A stretch of DNA of 64,000 nucleotides from the NCBI GenBank assembly GCA_018333785.1, contig JAGXSU010000089.1, positions 1-64,000 on the forward strand. Reading direction: 5' to 3'. Under the pieces are notes generated by a model that ran no database searches, was not told the DNA's origin, and saw nothing but the letters and a program-made list of their open reading frames with translations. The translations under genes were made by a program, and so were the position numbers. The DNA comes from Methylomicrobium sp. GTDB taxonomy: Bacteria > Pseudomonadota > Gammaproteobacteria > Methylococcales > Methylomonadaceae. Positions 8,231 to 17,878 of the stretch are shown one piece after another; the first letter of the stretch is position 1; the number at the start of each line of letters is the position of its first letter.

Positions 8231-8740
8231 ATGACGTTTTGTGTTGAATGGGTTGATACGGCAGAAGGTTTGCAGGACTCCCAGATAATAAATCTCCCTT
8301 TTGCAGATATGAAAATTGACCGGCGGGGAGATGTGATAGTTTCTGCTGACTGGGTGTTAAGTGCCGATCCGCTGACTAAGCAGCAGGCTGATGCAACGAT
8401 GTCATCTAATTGGCTGGCGTGCTGGCAGCAAGCGGATAAAACAACAAGCCTCAAATTACTCATGCAAGGAACGTGCTATCAATTTAAAGTTTGGCAGGAA
8501 TTGCTCAAAATTCCCTTTGGACACACAATGACCTATAAAGCCTTGGCGTTGCAAATGGGTTCAGGGGCCAGAGCGATTGGTAATGCCTGCAAAAAAAATC
8601 CCTATCCTTTAATTATTCCGTGTCACCGCATCGTTGCGGCTCATGGTTTGGGCGGATATAGCGGAGAAACTCAAGGCGATTTAGTGGCAATCAAGCGAAA
8701 GCTAATAGCGGCCGAAGCCATGTTTAAAAATGTCTCTTGA
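8231..8740 (+). CDS. ogt: Methylated-DNA--protein-cysteine methyltransferase
   Basis: This suicide repair enzyme transfers the alkyl group of O6-methylguanine to its own cysteine. The 169-residue protein has the C-terminal ATase domain (about 83-165) with FKVWQELLKIPFGHTMTYKALA, the recognition-helix region GARAIGNACKKNP, and the acceptor motif PCHRI with Cys131. It lacks the Ada regulatory domain, so it is an Ogt/Ada-C type protein. The last 11 bases overlap xerD, suggesting cotranscription of repair and recombination genes. Confidence 0.95.
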   Translation: MTFCVEWVDTAEGLQDSQIINLPFADMKIDRRGDVIVSADWVLSADPLTKQQADATMSSNWLACWQQADKTTSLKLLMQGTCYQFKVWQELLKIPFGHTMTYKALALQMGSGARAIGNACKKNPYPLIIPCHRIVAAHGLGGYSGETQGDLVAIKRKLIAAEAMFKNVS

Positions 8741-9611
8741 TTTAATCGACACGTTTCTTGACATGCTGTGGGCTGAACAAGGCGTGAGTGAAAATACCTT
8801 GTCTGCTTATGGCAGCGATTTAAAGATTTTTTCCAAATGGTTAAAAGAAAAATCTCTGATAGAGGTTAAGTCTGATGATATTTCAGCTTTTTTAGCCTAC
8901 CGCTATAAACAAGGTATTGGTAACCGCTCTACGGCGCGCATTCTGTCCAGTCTGAGGAAGTTTTATGGTTACCTGCTAAGAGAAAATCACATTGTTATCG
9001 ACCCAACCTCGCTTATCGATTTACCCTATATCGGCAGAAAATTGCCGACATCACTCTCGGAGCAGGATGTTGAGCGTCTTCTTAATGCGCCGGAGACTGT
9101 CCATGTCCTTGGGCACAGGGACAGAACCATGTTGGAAATGCTTTATGCGACAGGGTTGAGGGTATCGGAGCTGGTCGGGTTAAGATTGGAACAAGTCAGT
9201 TTCAGGCAAGGTGTGGTGCGCATTACCGGGAAAGGCAATAAGGAGCGTTTGTTGCCGGTAGGCGAAGAAGCCATGACTTGGTTGCAAGAGTATTGTGAAA
9301 TGACCCGACCGCAGTTGCTGAAGGAACGCCGTTGTGAGTTCCTTTTTGTGACGCAACGCGCTGAAGGCATGACACGACAGGCTTTTTGGCATATTATCAA
9401 ACGCCACTCAAAGCAGGCCGGAATCACTAAGGATTTATCGCCTCACACGCTGCGTCATGCCTTTGCTACGCATTTGTTGAATCACGGCGCTGATTTGCGC
9501 GTCGTGCAGTTGCTGTTGGGGCATTCGGACTTATCGACGACACAGATATACACCCATATTGCCCGTGAACGTTTAAAAGATTTACATGAAAAATTTCACC
9601 CCAGAGGATAA
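8730..9611 (+). CDS. xerD: Site-specific tyrosine recombinase XerD
   Basis: XerD acts with XerC and FtsK at dif to resolve chromosome dimers. The 293-residue protein has the N-terminal SAM-like core-binding domain (1-95) and the catalytic domain with R144, K168, H239, R242, H265 and nucleophile Y274 in the expected spacing (LSPHTLRHAFATHLLNHG, LGHSDLSTTQIYTHI). The C-terminal tail DLHEKFHPRG is XerD-like, distinguishing it from XerC. An lpxA-family gene follows within bases, so the two are probably cotranscribed. Confidence 0.95.
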   Translation: MSLDLIDTFLDMLWAEQGVSENTLSAYGSDLKIFSKWLKEKSLIEVKSDDISAFLAYRYKQGIGNRSTARILSSLRKFYGYLLRENHIVIDPTSLIDLPYIGRKLPTSLSEQDVERLLNAPETVHVLGHRDRTMLEMLYATGLRVSELVGLRLEQVSFRQGVVRITGKGNKERLLPVGEEAMTWLQEYCEMTRPQLLKERRCEFLFVTQRAEGMTRQAFWHIIKRHSKQAGITKDLSPHTLRHAFATHLLNHGADLRVVQLLLGHSDLSTTQIYTHIARERLKDLHEKFHPRG

Positions 9612-9616
9612 TGCGA

Positions 9617-10402
9617 ATGGCAAAATTGATTCATCCAACTGCGTATATAGCCGATAAAGCCCATTTGGCTGACGATGTCATAGTGGGTCCTTTTGCCGTG
9701 ATTGAAGATGATGTTCAAATCGGTCCCGGCTGTCAAATAGGCGCGCACGCCGTTGTGCAGCGCTATGTCAAAATGGGTTCAGGAAATGTTTTGCATCCAC
9801 ACGCTGTGTTGGGCGACTTGCCTCAGGATCTTGGTTTTAAGCCGGAAACTGTTACCTGGCTGGCTATTGGCGATAATAATGTATTCAGAGAGGGGTTTAC
9901 CGCGCACCGAGCCACTAAAGAAAAGGGTGAAACGCGGATTGGTTCAGGCTGCTATTTTATGAATAACAGCCATGTCGCACACGATTGTGTCATTGGGGAC
10001 AACACCATATTTGCAAATAATGTCGCGATTGGCGGTCACGTCGAGGTAGGTCATAAAGTATTTATGGGCGGCTCGGTGGTGGCGCATCAGTTTTGTCGAA
10101 TCGGTGCCTACGCGATCGTACAAGGTACCACCGGTCTTAATATGGATGTGATACCTTTTATGCTGATTGGTGGCCGCCCAGCCCGGCATTATCGTCTCAA
10201 TACCATAGGATTACGACGGGCCGGCATTACCGGTGACCGTTATAAAGTGCTGGAAACGGCATTTCGGCTACTAAAAAAGAAAAAAAGCATAGATGAGCTG
10301 GAGGAAACTGAAGAGATTCTGCTGCTTAAAGAGTGGCTGTCCGTTAAATCCAAACGGGGCTTGCACGGTTTTGTCGAGCTTTCCAGGGCAGAGGAACGTT
10401 AA
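9617..10402 (+). CDS. LpxA-family UDP-GlcNAc O-acyltransferase
   Basis: The protein belongs to the left-handed beta-helix acyltransferases; LpxA moves a hydroxyacyl chain from ACP to UDP-GlcNAc in the first step of lipid A synthesis. Hexapeptide repeats run from about residue 5 to 185. LpxA's key histidines are represented: NNSHVAHDC carries the HxxH pair, GGHV and AHQFC the two others, and LRRAG the substrate-binding arginine. The C-terminal helices (FRLLKKKKSIDELEE) are short but LpxA-like. It stands outside the lpxD-fabZ-lpxA-lpxB cluster, so it may be a paralogue. The ATG at 9617 has AGAGGA eight bases upstream; an ATG at 9611 overlapping xerD is less well spaced. Confidence 0.8.
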   Translation: MAKLIHPTAYIADKAHLADDVIVGPFAVIEDDVQIGPGCQIGAHAVVQRYVKMGSGNVLHPHAVLGDLPQDLGFKPETVTWLAIGDNNVFREGFTAHRATKEKGETRIGSGCYFMNNSHVAHDCVIGDNTIFANNVAIGGHVEVGHKVFMGGSVVAHQFCRIGAYAIVQGTTGLNMDVIPFMLIGGRPARHYRLNTIGLRRAGITGDRYKVLETAFRLLKKKKSIDELEETEEILLLKEWLSVKSKRGLHGFVELSRAEER

Positions 10403-10430
10403 GCCGGATAGGATTACCTGTATCCGGTTT
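10401..10430. terminator. Hairpin between convergent lpxA-like gene and nadB
   Basis: A 10-bp stem (AGCCGGATA with TATCCGGTT, one G-T pair) surrounds a 10-base loop, with short A and T runs on the two sides. It lies between convergent genes and can serve as a bidirectional terminator. Confidence 0.6.
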
Positions 10431-10440
10431 ACGGGTATCC

Positions 10441-12072
10441 TTAATTCCGGGGGAGTAAATTGTCGGGCGTTAACAGGGTGTTCACCGCCGGTTTAGAGTT
10501 ATCTGCTTCCGGATAATCCAGCGTGTAATGGAGGCCCCGGCTTTCCTTACGTTGCTGGGCGCAGCGAATGATCAACTCCGCTACAATCACCAGATTCCGA
10601 AGTTCCAGTAAATCGCTGGTGACTCTAAAGTGACTGTAGTATTCGGTGATTTCGCTTTTAAGCAGTTCAATACGACGCATGGCGCGGCTCAAGCGTTTAT
10701 CTGTTCTGACTATGCCGACATAGTCCCACATAAAGTTTCTGAGTTCGTTCCAATTATGGGAAACCACGACTTCTTCATCCGAATCACCAACTTTCGATTC
10801 GTCCCACTCAGGAATGGCAACAACAGCCGGAGTTGCGGCTAGGTTTTTTAGTATATCGCGGCTTGCCTGCTCAGCAAATACCAGGCACTCCAGCAGCGAA
10901 TTGCTGGCCATGCGATTTGCGCCGTGCAAGCCCGTAAAAGCCACTTCGCCCACAGCATAAAGATTGCTGATATCTGTGCGTGCGTTTTGGTCGGTGACAA
11001 TGCCACCGCAAGTGTAATGGGCGGCGGGAACCACGGGTATCGGTTGTTTTGTAATATCAATACCCAGCTTCAGGCACGTATCATAAATATTCGGGAAATG
11101 CTCCAATATGAACGAGCTGGACTTGTGGCTGATATCCAGATAAACGCAATCAATTCCGCGTTTCTTGATCTCGTGATCAATCGCTCTGGCAACAATGTCT
11201 CTCGGTGCCAGTTCTTCCCGTTTATCGAATCTTGCCATAAACCGGGTGCCGTCGGGCAGGATTAACTTTCCGCCTTCACCTCTGACCGCCTCACTAATCA
11301 GGAAAGAGCGGCCTAGCGGATGATAAAGACAGGTCGGATGGAATTGCATGAATTCCATATTACCGATCCGGCAACCTGCCCGCCAAGCCAATGCAATGCC
11401 ATCGCCGGTAGCAATTTGAGGATTGGTGCTGTATAGATAGACTTTGCTGGCGCCCCCGGTTGCCAGGGCAAAAATGCGGGCTGCAATTGATTTGACTTTT
11501 CCGGCTTTAACATCCAGGACGTAGGCTCCAATCACCCGGTCAGGTGCTTTGCCGCATTTAGGGGTTGTAATCAGATCAATGACATTGTGGTGTTCAAAAA
11601 TCGTAATATTCGGGTGTTGCTTGGCTCGGCTGACTAACGATTCTGATACGGCTTTACCCGTGGCATCGGCTGTGTGCACAATACGCCGGTGAGAATGGCC
11701 GCCCTCGCGGTTTAAATGGAACTGCGTCTCTCCGCTGCTGGACTGTTCCTCGGTAAATGCGACTCCCTGGCTTTTTAGCCACTCGATCGATTCTTTGCCA
11801 TGGGTGACGGTGAGTTTCACTATTTCCGGGTCGCATAGCCCCGCACCAGCATCCAGCGTGTCAGCGATATGGGATTCCAGAGAATCCTGCGCATCCAGTA
11901 CTGCTGAAATTCCGCCTTGCGCATAAGCAGTACTTCCCTCAGACACCGTAAACTTTGATAAGATGGCAATGCGCGTATGATCAGCCAGTTTAAGCGCCAG
12001 GCTTAGCCCCGCAGCGCCACTACCGATTATAAGCACATCATAGTTTTGTTGAATGTTGTTACTTTCTGACAT
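10441..12072 (-). CDS. nadB: L-aspartate oxidase
   Basis: NadB oxidises L-aspartate to iminoaspartate with FAD, the first step of de novo NAD synthesis, and feeds NadA. The 543-residue protein has the N-terminal dinucleotide fold [17 protein letters not shown] (about 10-26), the [13 protein letters not shown] block, [11 protein letters not shown], the [12 protein letters not shown] catalytic region and the [12 protein letters not shown] and [15 protein letters not shown] signatures. Length matches the family. It is divergent from rpoE, as in E. coli. Confidence 0.97.
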   Translation of the reverse strand: MSESNNIQQNYDVLIIGSGAAGLSLALKLADHTRIAILSKFTVSEGSTAYAQGGISAVLDAQDSLESHIADTLDAGAGLCDPEIVKLTVTHGKESIEWLKSQGVAFTEEQSSSGETQFHLNREGGHSHRRIVHTADATGKAVSESLVSRAKQHPNITIFEHHNVIDLITTPKCGKAPDRVIGAYVLDVKAGKVKSIAARIFALATGGASKVYLYSTNPQIATGDGIALAWRAGCRIGNMEFMQFHPTCLYHPLGRSFLISEAVRGEGGKLILPDGTRFMARFDKREELAPRDIVARAIDHEIKKRGIDCVYLDISHKSSSFILEHFPNIYDTCLKLGIDITKQPIPVVPAAHYTCGGIVTDQNARTDISNLYAVGEVAFTGLHGANRMASNSLLECLVFAEQASRDILKNLAATPAVVAIPEWDESKVGDSDEEVVVSHNWNELRNFMWDYVGIVRTDKRLSRAMRRIELLKSEITEYYSHFRVTSDLLELRNLVIVAELIIRCAQQRKESRGLHYTLDYPEADNSKPAVNTLLTPDNLLPRN

Positions 12073-12178
12073 TACTGATAATTTTTTTACGAGAAGTATT
12101 TAAACCCGTATAGCTCGAATGCTAAGGTTCATGGATAATAACGTTTTTTTTACCGATAGCAATTTTTTTTGTATCCAT

Positions 12179-12205
12179 AGAACTTGTACGGTTTGGTTTG
12201 GTCTA
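12179..12205 (+). promoter_or_regulatory. Sigma-E-type promoter upstream of rpoE
   Basis: AGAACTT (12179-12185) and TCTA (12202-12205, in GTCTATTT), with a 16-base spacer, match the sigma-E consensus GGAACTT/TCTRA at all but one or two bases. The site lies about 20 bases before the GTG start of rpoE, implying autoregulation as in other gammaproteobacteria. The leader would be very short. Confidence 0.65.
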
Positions 12206-12226
12206 TTTGAATGAATTTAGAATGCT

Positions 12227-12817
12227 GTGAAAAATAAAACAGGGAACAGCGAAGAGCTTTATCAAGACTTGGTGCTGCGTGTGCAGCAGGGTGACAAGTC
12301 TGCCTATGATTTGTTGGTGATAAAATACCAGCATAAAATCATTCAATTGGTTAATCGTTATGTCAAAGATCAAAGCGAAGCTCAGGATGTTGCTCAAGAA
12401 ACATTCATAAAAGCTTATCGCGCATTGGCAAACTTCAGAGGCGACAGCGCTTTTTACACTTGGCTATACCGGATTGCCATCAATACGGCAAAAAATTATT
12501 TGGTCGCCAGAACGAGACGTGGTTCAGACAGTGAACTGGATATTGATGACGAAGAACAAGTCCACAATATTAATGAGCTCAAAGGTCTGGATACGCCGGA
12601 ACAAATGTTATTGAATGATGAAATTATAGAAACAATCAGATCAGCGATAGAGAAATTACCTGAAGAAATGCGCATCGCAATCACTCTGCGGGAATTTGAG
12701 GGCATGAGCTATGAGGAAATAGCTGAGGCAATGGATTGTCCGGTAGGTACAGTGCGTTCACGTATTTTTAGAGCTCGTGAGGCAATTGATAGTAAATTGA
12801 ACCCTTTATTGGGATAA
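12227..12817 (+). CDS. rpoE: RNA polymerase sigma-E factor (RpoE/AlgU)
   Basis: This group 4 (ECF) sigma factor directs the envelope stress response and is held by the membrane anti-sigma factor RseA. The 196-residue protein has region 2 (about 22-92, with SEAQDVAQETFIKAYRAL and FYTWLYRIAINTAKN) and region 4 (about 135-188, MRIAITLREFEGMSYEEIAEAM, VGTVRSRIFRAREAI). The start is GTG at 12227. rseA, rseB and a degP-type protease follow in order, and a sigma-E-like promoter lies upstream. Confidence 0.97.
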   Translation: MKNKTGNSEELYQDLVLRVQQGDKSAYDLLVIKYQHKIIQLVNRYVKDQSEAQDVAQETFIKAYRALANFRGDSAFYTWLYRIAINTAKNYLVARTRRGSDSELDIDDEEQVHNINELKGLDTPEQMLLNDEIIETIRSAIEKLPEEMRIAITLREFEGMSYEEIAEAMDCPVGTVRSRIFRAREAIDSKLNPLLG

Positions 12818-12829
12818 CGGTGGCCTTTA

Positions 12830-13417
12830 ATGATTGAAGAACTGAATCAAAAAATTTCTCAATTAATTGACAATGATTTAGACAAAGAAGAGGCGCTCGT
12901 CCTTCTTAAAAAGATGAAGCAAGACCCGGTTTTGCAGGCAAAATTAAGCCGCTATGAAACGATAGGTCATGCCATTAAATCGGATGTTTTTCTGTCGGTT
13001 GATTGTGATTTCGCAGCCCGGGTAAATCAGGCAATTCATAAAGAACCTGTATACTTGTTGCCAAAACGAAAGTCGGTGTTTAACCCCAATATAAGACTTT
13101 CCGCTTTAGCGGCATCTGTTGCTTTGCTGGCTGTCTTGGTTTCTCAGGGGTTTCTAAGCTACAGTTCGTCTGAATCCCTTAATAAGCCTAGTCTGCTAAT
13201 TGCCTCAAACACTGAGTCAGAACCCTTAAACTCTTTGGCCCAGGCATCTCGACCTGTGATTCCTTCAGACAGGCCTCTGGAAACAAAGGCGGGGACAGTT
13301 CATTCATCCGTGTCACGTTTTGCAGAATACCTTCAAGCTCATAATAGTACCCGTTATATTGACGGGGGATTTGAACGTCAACCTTACGCTCGAATCGTGA
13401 GTTACAGCCAGGAATAA
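12830..13417 (+). CDS. rseA: Anti-sigma-E factor RseA/MucA
   Basis: RseA sequesters sigma-E at the inner membrane and is destroyed stepwise by DegS and RseP upon outer-membrane stress. The 195-residue protein has a cytoplasmic N-terminal domain (1-85, MIEELNQKISQLIDNDLDKEEA), one transmembrane segment near 88-108 (IRLSALAASVALLAVLVSQG) and a periplasmic region that RseB would bind. Sequence similarity in this family is low outside the N-terminus, but position between rpoE and rseB supports the call. It starts 12 bases after rpoE. Confidence 0.93.
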   Translation: MIEELNQKISQLIDNDLDKEEALVLLKKMKQDPVLQAKLSRYETIGHAIKSDVFLSVDCDFAARVNQAIHKEPVYLLPKRKSVFNPNIRLSALAASVALLAVLVSQGFLSYSSSESLNKPSLLIASNTESEPLNSLAQASRPVIPSDRPLETKAGTVHSSVSRFAEYLQAHNSTRYIDGGFERQPYARIVSYSQE

Positions 13418-13421
13418 CCTC

Positions 13422-14372
13422 GTGTTAAAACTGTTTAGTCTTATTCTGATCCTGGCTGCGGCAAATGTTTTCGCGGATGAACTTCAGCCTTCACCCAGCC
13501 AAACCCTGATGAAAATGCAGCAAGCCATGGACTTGCTGAATTACCACGGTACCGTAGCATTCCTAAGAAATGGAAAATTAAACACACTCAAATATTCTCA
13601 TGCTTCAATTGAAGGGCAAAATCAGGAGCGTCTTATTACGTTAAACTCTCCCATGCATGAAGTTATCCGGGATGCAGATAAGGTCAGCTGTTTCTTTGAA
13701 TCTACTTCCAGGGTGGTCGTTGATCACAGGCCGTCCGCTCGTTCATTTCTAATGGATTTGCCGGAGCGTATGGACGGCATTGAAGAATATTATGACTTGG
13801 CTTTTTCGGGTGAAGAGCAGGTTGCTCTTTTGACGGCGAGAGTATTGGATATCAAGCCTAAAGACGCTTTCAGGTATGCCAGGCGGATCTGGGTAGAAAA
13901 GCAGCAGTTTTTGCCTTTGAAAATTGAAGTGTACGATCAAAACAACAAAACGATTGAGCAAGTGGTCTTTACAGAAATGATACTGGAAAAATCACTGCCC
14001 TTAGTTGATGTCAACGCCAGCTTTCCCGGGCGGGAAATTCAGCATATCCATGATCGAATGCCCATGCCTTTTGATCAGGCCGGATTTGAGTTGACTCAAG
14101 TGCCGGGTGGATTTAATCCTCAATTTTACATTCAGCTTAATATGAGTGATGCAGACCAACCCGTTGAACATTTATTGTTGAGTGATGGATTTTCATCGGT
14201 GTCCGTTTATCTGGAACAAAAAAATGAAAAGATGGCGTTAGGCGCTAGTTCATCCGGCACAGTTAATTCATTCAGTCGGCTAGTTGATGATTACCTGCTT
14301 ACCGTGATGGGCGAGGTGCCTCCGGCTGCTGTAAAGCTCATAGCTGAAGGTGTCAGGCTCCGTTCTGACTAA
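13422..14372 (+). CDS. rseB: Periplasmic sigma-E regulator RseB/MucB
   Basis: RseB binds the periplasmic part of RseA and shields it from DegS until lipopolysaccharide or lipoprotein intermediates accumulate. The 316-residue product has a signal peptide (1-18, cut after VFA), a LolA-like N-terminal domain (about 28-200, with LLNYHGTVAFLRNGK) and a smaller C-terminal domain (220-316). A GTG at 13422 is the start, four bases after the rseA stop. The usual rseC gene does not follow. Confidence 0.94.
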   Translation: MLKLFSLILILAAANVFADELQPSPSQTLMKMQQAMDLLNYHGTVAFLRNGKLNTLKYSHASIEGQNQERLITLNSPMHEVIRDADKVSCFFESTSRVVVDHRPSARSFLMDLPERMDGIEEYYDLAFSGEEQVALLTARVLDIKPKDAFRYARRIWVEKQQFLPLKIEVYDQNNKTIEQVVFTEMILEKSLPLVDVNASFPGREIQHIHDRMPMPFDQAGFELTQVPGGFNPQFYIQLNMSDADQPVEHLLLSDGFSSVSVYLEQKNEKMALGASSSGTVNSFSRLVDDYLLTVMGEVPPAAVKLIAEGVRLRSD

Positions 14373-14628
14373 ATCGCCATCCGTTTTTCAGATAACAGAA
14401 AAGATGGGTTCTCTGATTGCTGATGAAAATGACACTCAAATTGTTCCCGACTCAACGCGGCAGTGCTTTTGAGTGTTTCGACACCCCCTTTCTACGCATT
14501 ATCATTTGGATTCTAAAATTTTAGCTGTATTCTTTAGACGTCTAAATCCCCACAGAAACAGAATTAGCTGGTCTAACCCTACACGGGGACAGCGCTGAAT
14601 TTTTTATTTGAGTCTACCCGGAGGTTTT
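14373..14628. other. Gap between rseB and degP-type gene
   Basis: These 256 bases contain no gene; rseC is absent. The segment is AT-rich around 14510-14545 and could hold a promoter for the protease gene. No clear sigma-E site was identified. Confidence 0.4.
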
Positions 14629-16032
14629 ATGCTCAAAAATCGTTACGGAATTTTCTTGTCGATCTTTATGGTTGCGCAATCAGCGGTTGCTCAGCTGCCG
14701 GATTTCACCGTCATGGTCAAAGAAAATGGTAAAGCTGTCGTCAATATCAGCACAAAACAAAAAATGCCTGAAAATGAGATGGCAGGAACCACAGAAATGC
14801 CTCAGTTACCGGAGGGCATTCCACCGGAAATGGAAGAATTCTTAAAGCATTTCCTTCAAGGGCCGGGCGGAGGCATGGCGCCGCGTGAAGCTAACTCATT
14901 AGGGTCCGGGTTTGTGATTTCCAACGATGGCTATGTGCTAACTAACCACCATGTTGTCAATAATGCTGATGAAATCATCGTAAAACTATCTGATCGCCGA
15001 GAAGTACCTGCCAAGTTGATTGGTTCAGATGCCCGGACTGACGTGGCTTTATTGAAAATTGAGGCTACGGATTTACCGGCTGTTGTTATCGGATCTCAGG
15101 AACAGTTGCAAGTGGGAGAATGGGTATTGGCGATAGGCTCGCCATTTGGTTTTGAGCAATCAGTGACGGCAGGTATCGTAAGCGCTAAAGGCCGGAGTTT
15201 GCCGGGTGGGAACTATGTGCCTTTCATTCAAACCGATGTTGCGATAAATCCTGGTAATTCGGGCGGTCCGCTCTTTAATATGGACGGTAAAGTGGTCGGC
15301 ATAAATTCCCAAATCTATAGCCGTACAGGCGGTTTTATGGGGCTTTCTTTCGCCATTCCAATGGATGTGGTAATGAATGTCGTAGATCAGATTAAAACTA
15401 AAGGCAAAGTGTCTCGCGGTTGGTTGGGTGTTCAAATTCAAGACGTCACCCGGGAACTGGCCGAATCATTTGGAATGAAAAGACCGGTTGGTGCATTGGT
15501 TGCAAAAATAGTTGCCGGAAGTCCTGCAGAGGATGCGGCGTTGCAGATTGGCGATATCATCACCGAGTTTAACGGAACCCCGATAGAGATGTCCGGAGAC
15601 TTACCGCCCATAGTCGGCATGACACCCATCGATCAAAAAGCCAACTTAACGTTGATTCGTCAGGGTGAGAAAAAAACAATTCCGATTAAAGTAGGCTTGC
15701 TGCCTGAAGAAGAAAGTGAACAACCGGCTGAGAAAAAGGAAGCCAAGCCGACTAATCGTCTGGGAATTTCCGTCACTAATTTAACCGATGAGCAAAGAGA
15801 GCAATTGCAAGTCATTAAAAATGGCGTTCTTGTTCAGATGGTTGCCAGAGGCCCGGCATCGCAAGCGGGTATTCAAAGTGGTGATGTGATTTTACGGATC
15901 AATAATAATATCGTCCGTGACGTGGCTGATTTTGATAAGATAGTCAGTCAACTTTCTGCCGGGAAATCAATTGCAGTTTTGATCCAGCGTCGCGGAAATC
16001 CGATATTTTTAGCAATTAAACTAGACAAGTAA
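14629..16032 (+). CDS. degP: DegP/MucD-type periplasmic serine endoprotease
   Basis: This HtrA-family protease and chaperone degrades misfolded envelope proteins in the periplasm. From the ATG at 14629 (CCGGAGG ribosome site) the product has 467 residues: signal peptide 1-21 (cut near AVA-Q), trypsin-like domain with H108, D138 and S211 (TNHHVV, RTDVALLK, NPGNSGGPLF), and two PDZ domains (about 265-365 and 375-467, starting GWLGVQIQDV and LGISVTNL). A TTG at 14608 would lie ahead of the ribosome site and is rejected. Its place after rseB is that of Pseudomonas mucD. Confidence 0.95.
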   Translation: MLKNRYGIFLSIFMVAQSAVAQLPDFTVMVKENGKAVVNISTKQKMPENEMAGTTEMPQLPEGIPPEMEEFLKHFLQGPGGGMAPREANSLGSGFVISNDGYVLTNHHVVNNADEIIVKLSDRREVPAKLIGSDARTDVALLKIEATDLPAVVIGSQEQLQVGEWVLAIGSPFGFEQSVTAGIVSAKGRSLPGGNYVPFIQTDVAINPGNSGGPLFNMDGKVVGINSQIYSRTGGFMGLSFAIPMDVVMNVVDQIKTKGKVSRGWLGVQIQDVTRELAESFGMKRPVGALVAKIVAGSPAEDAALQIGDIITEFNGTPIEMSGDLPPIVGMTPIDQKANLTLIRQGEKKTIPIKVGLLPEEESEQPAEKKEAKPTNRLGISVTNLTDEQREQLQVIKNGVLVQMVARGPASQAGIQSGDVILRINNNIVRDVADFDKIVSQLSAGKSIAVLIQRRGNPIFLAIKLDK

Positions 16033-16035
16033 CCA

Positions 16036-17835
16036 GTGGATTTAAAAAATATAAGAAATTTCTCCATTATTGCGCATATCGATCACGGAAAATCGACTTT
16101 AGCAGATAGGTTTATCCAGATTTGTGGAGGACTCACCGATCGGGAAATGGGTAATCAAGTGCTTGATTCCATGGATATTGAGCGCGAACGCGGGATTACC
16201 ATCAAGGCACAGAGCGTGACTTTGTTTTACACTGCTAAAAACGGTGAAACCTATCAGCTTAATTTTATCGATACACCCGGGCATGTGGATTTTTCTTATG
16301 AAGTTTCGCGCTCTCTCGCAGCGTGTGAGGGCGCTTTGCTGGTTGTGGATGCCGCACAAGGCGTTGAAGCGCAAAGCGTAGCCAACTGCTATACCGCTAT
16401 AGAGCAAGGTCTTGAAGTGGTTCCTGTGCTTAACAAGATTGACTTGCCTTCAGCCGAGCCGGAACGTGTCGCTGCCGAAATTGAGGATGTTATCGGCATT
16501 CCTGCCGATGCGGCCTTAAAAATCAGTGCAAAAACCGGAATAGGTGTGGACGATGTATTGGAACAGATCATTGAACTGGTTCCCTCTCCCAAAGGCAACG
16601 AGCAAGGGCCCCTACAAGCGCTGATTATCGATTCATGGTTTGATAGTTATCTTGGTGTAGTCTCGCTGGTAAGAATATTTAACGGCAGTATCCGCAAAAA
16701 ACAGAAAATCACGATCATGTCTACGGGCAAGTCGTTTCTGGTTGAGAAAGTCGGTGTGTTTACGCCAAAGCGTCAAGAGCGGGACGAACTTAAAACCGGT
16801 GAAGTCGGTTTTATGGTAGCCGCAATCAAGGATATTTACGGTGCTCCCGTGGGAGACACCATAACCTGGACCGATAATCCAGCAGATGAACCTGTTGCCG
16901 GATTCCAAAAAGTTCAGCCGCGTGTTTTTGCGGGTCTTTATCCGGTCAGCTCCGATGATTATGAGGATTTGCGTGAAGCATTGAACAAGCTCAGGCTTAA
17001 TGATGCAGCATTGCAGTTTGAGCCTGAAACGTCTCAAGCGCTAGGATTTGGTTTTCGTTGCGGTTTTCTTGGCATGCTGCACATGGAGATTATCCAGGAG
17101 CGTTTGGAACGTGAATATGATGTGGACCTCATTACCACGTCACCCACCGTAGTCTATGAAGTGACAACGCATAACGATGAAGTTTTGATGGTGGATAATC
17201 CTGCAAAACTTCCCGATACCGGTACGGTCCGTACCATCAAAGAGCCTATCATTCGCGCAAATATTCTGGTTCCCCAGGATTATTTAGGTGCAGTCATCTC
17301 ATTGTGTATTGAAAAGAGAGGATCTCAAAAGGATATGCAGTATGTGGGACGTCAGGTTTCCTTGCATTATGAGCTGCCTTTAAGTGAAGTGGTACTGGAC
17401 TTTTTTGATCGATTAAAATCGGCAAGTCGGGGTTTTGCATCGTTTGATTATGAGTTTCTCCGGTTTCAAGAAGCCGATTTGGTCAAATTGGATATATTGA
17501 TCAACGGTGACAAGGTTGATGCCTTGTCCATCATCGTGCATCGCGAAATGAGTCATATCAAGGGCCGTGATCTGGTCGAAAAAATGAAAGATCTGATACC
17601 TCGCCAAATGTTCGAAGTAGCCATTCAAGCCGCAATAGGTTCCAAGATTATTGCTCGATCTACAGTAAAAGCGTTGAGAAAAAATGTCACTGCCAAATGT
17701 TACGGGGGTGATATCACGCGCAAAAAGAAACTACTCGAAAAGCAAAAGGCCGGCAAAAAAAGGATGAAGCAAGTCGGTAACATTGAGATACCTCAAGAAG
17801 CCTTTTTAGCGGTTCTTCAGGTTAACAAAGAGTAA
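16036..17835 (+). CDS. lepA: Elongation factor 4 (LepA)
   Basis: LepA is a ribosome-binding translational GTPase that can back-translocate and aids initiation and 30S biogenesis. The 599-residue protein has the G domain ([13 protein letters not shown] near 13-25, [14 protein letters not shown]), domain II, two EF-G-like domains and the LepA-specific C-terminal domain (about 490-599, [22 protein letters not shown]). GTG at 16036 is the start, three bases after degP. lepB follows after a 43-base gap, as in E. coli. Confidence 0.98.
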   Translation: MDLKNIRNFSIIAHIDHGKSTLADRFIQICGGLTDREMGNQVLDSMDIERERGITIKAQSVTLFYTAKNGETYQLNFIDTPGHVDFSYEVSRSLAACEGALLVVDAAQGVEAQSVANCYTAIEQGLEVVPVLNKIDLPSAEPERVAAEIEDVIGIPADAALKISAKTGIGVDDVLEQIIELVPSPKGNEQGPLQALIIDSWFDSYLGVVSLVRIFNGSIRKKQKITIMSTGKSFLVEKVGVFTPKRQERDELKTGEVGFMVAAIKDIYGAPVGDTITWTDNPADEPVAGFQKVQPRVFAGLYPVSSDDYEDLREALNKLRLNDAALQFEPETSQALGFGFRCGFLGMLHMEIIQERLEREYDVDLITTSPTVVYEVTTHNDEVLMVDNPAKLPDTGTVRTIKEPIIRANILVPQDYLGAVISLCIEKRGSQKDMQYVGRQVSLHYELPLSEVVLDFFDRLKSASRGFASFDYEFLRFQEADLVKLDILINGDKVDALSIIVHREMSHIKGRDLVEKMKDLIPRQMFEVAIQAAIGSKIIARSTVKALRKNVTAKCYGGDITRKKKLLEKQKAGKKRMKQVGNIEIPQEAFLAVLQVNKE

Positions 17836-17878
17836 TTTCCGCCCATACCATTTTCTTTTCATCACCTATCAATTAAAC

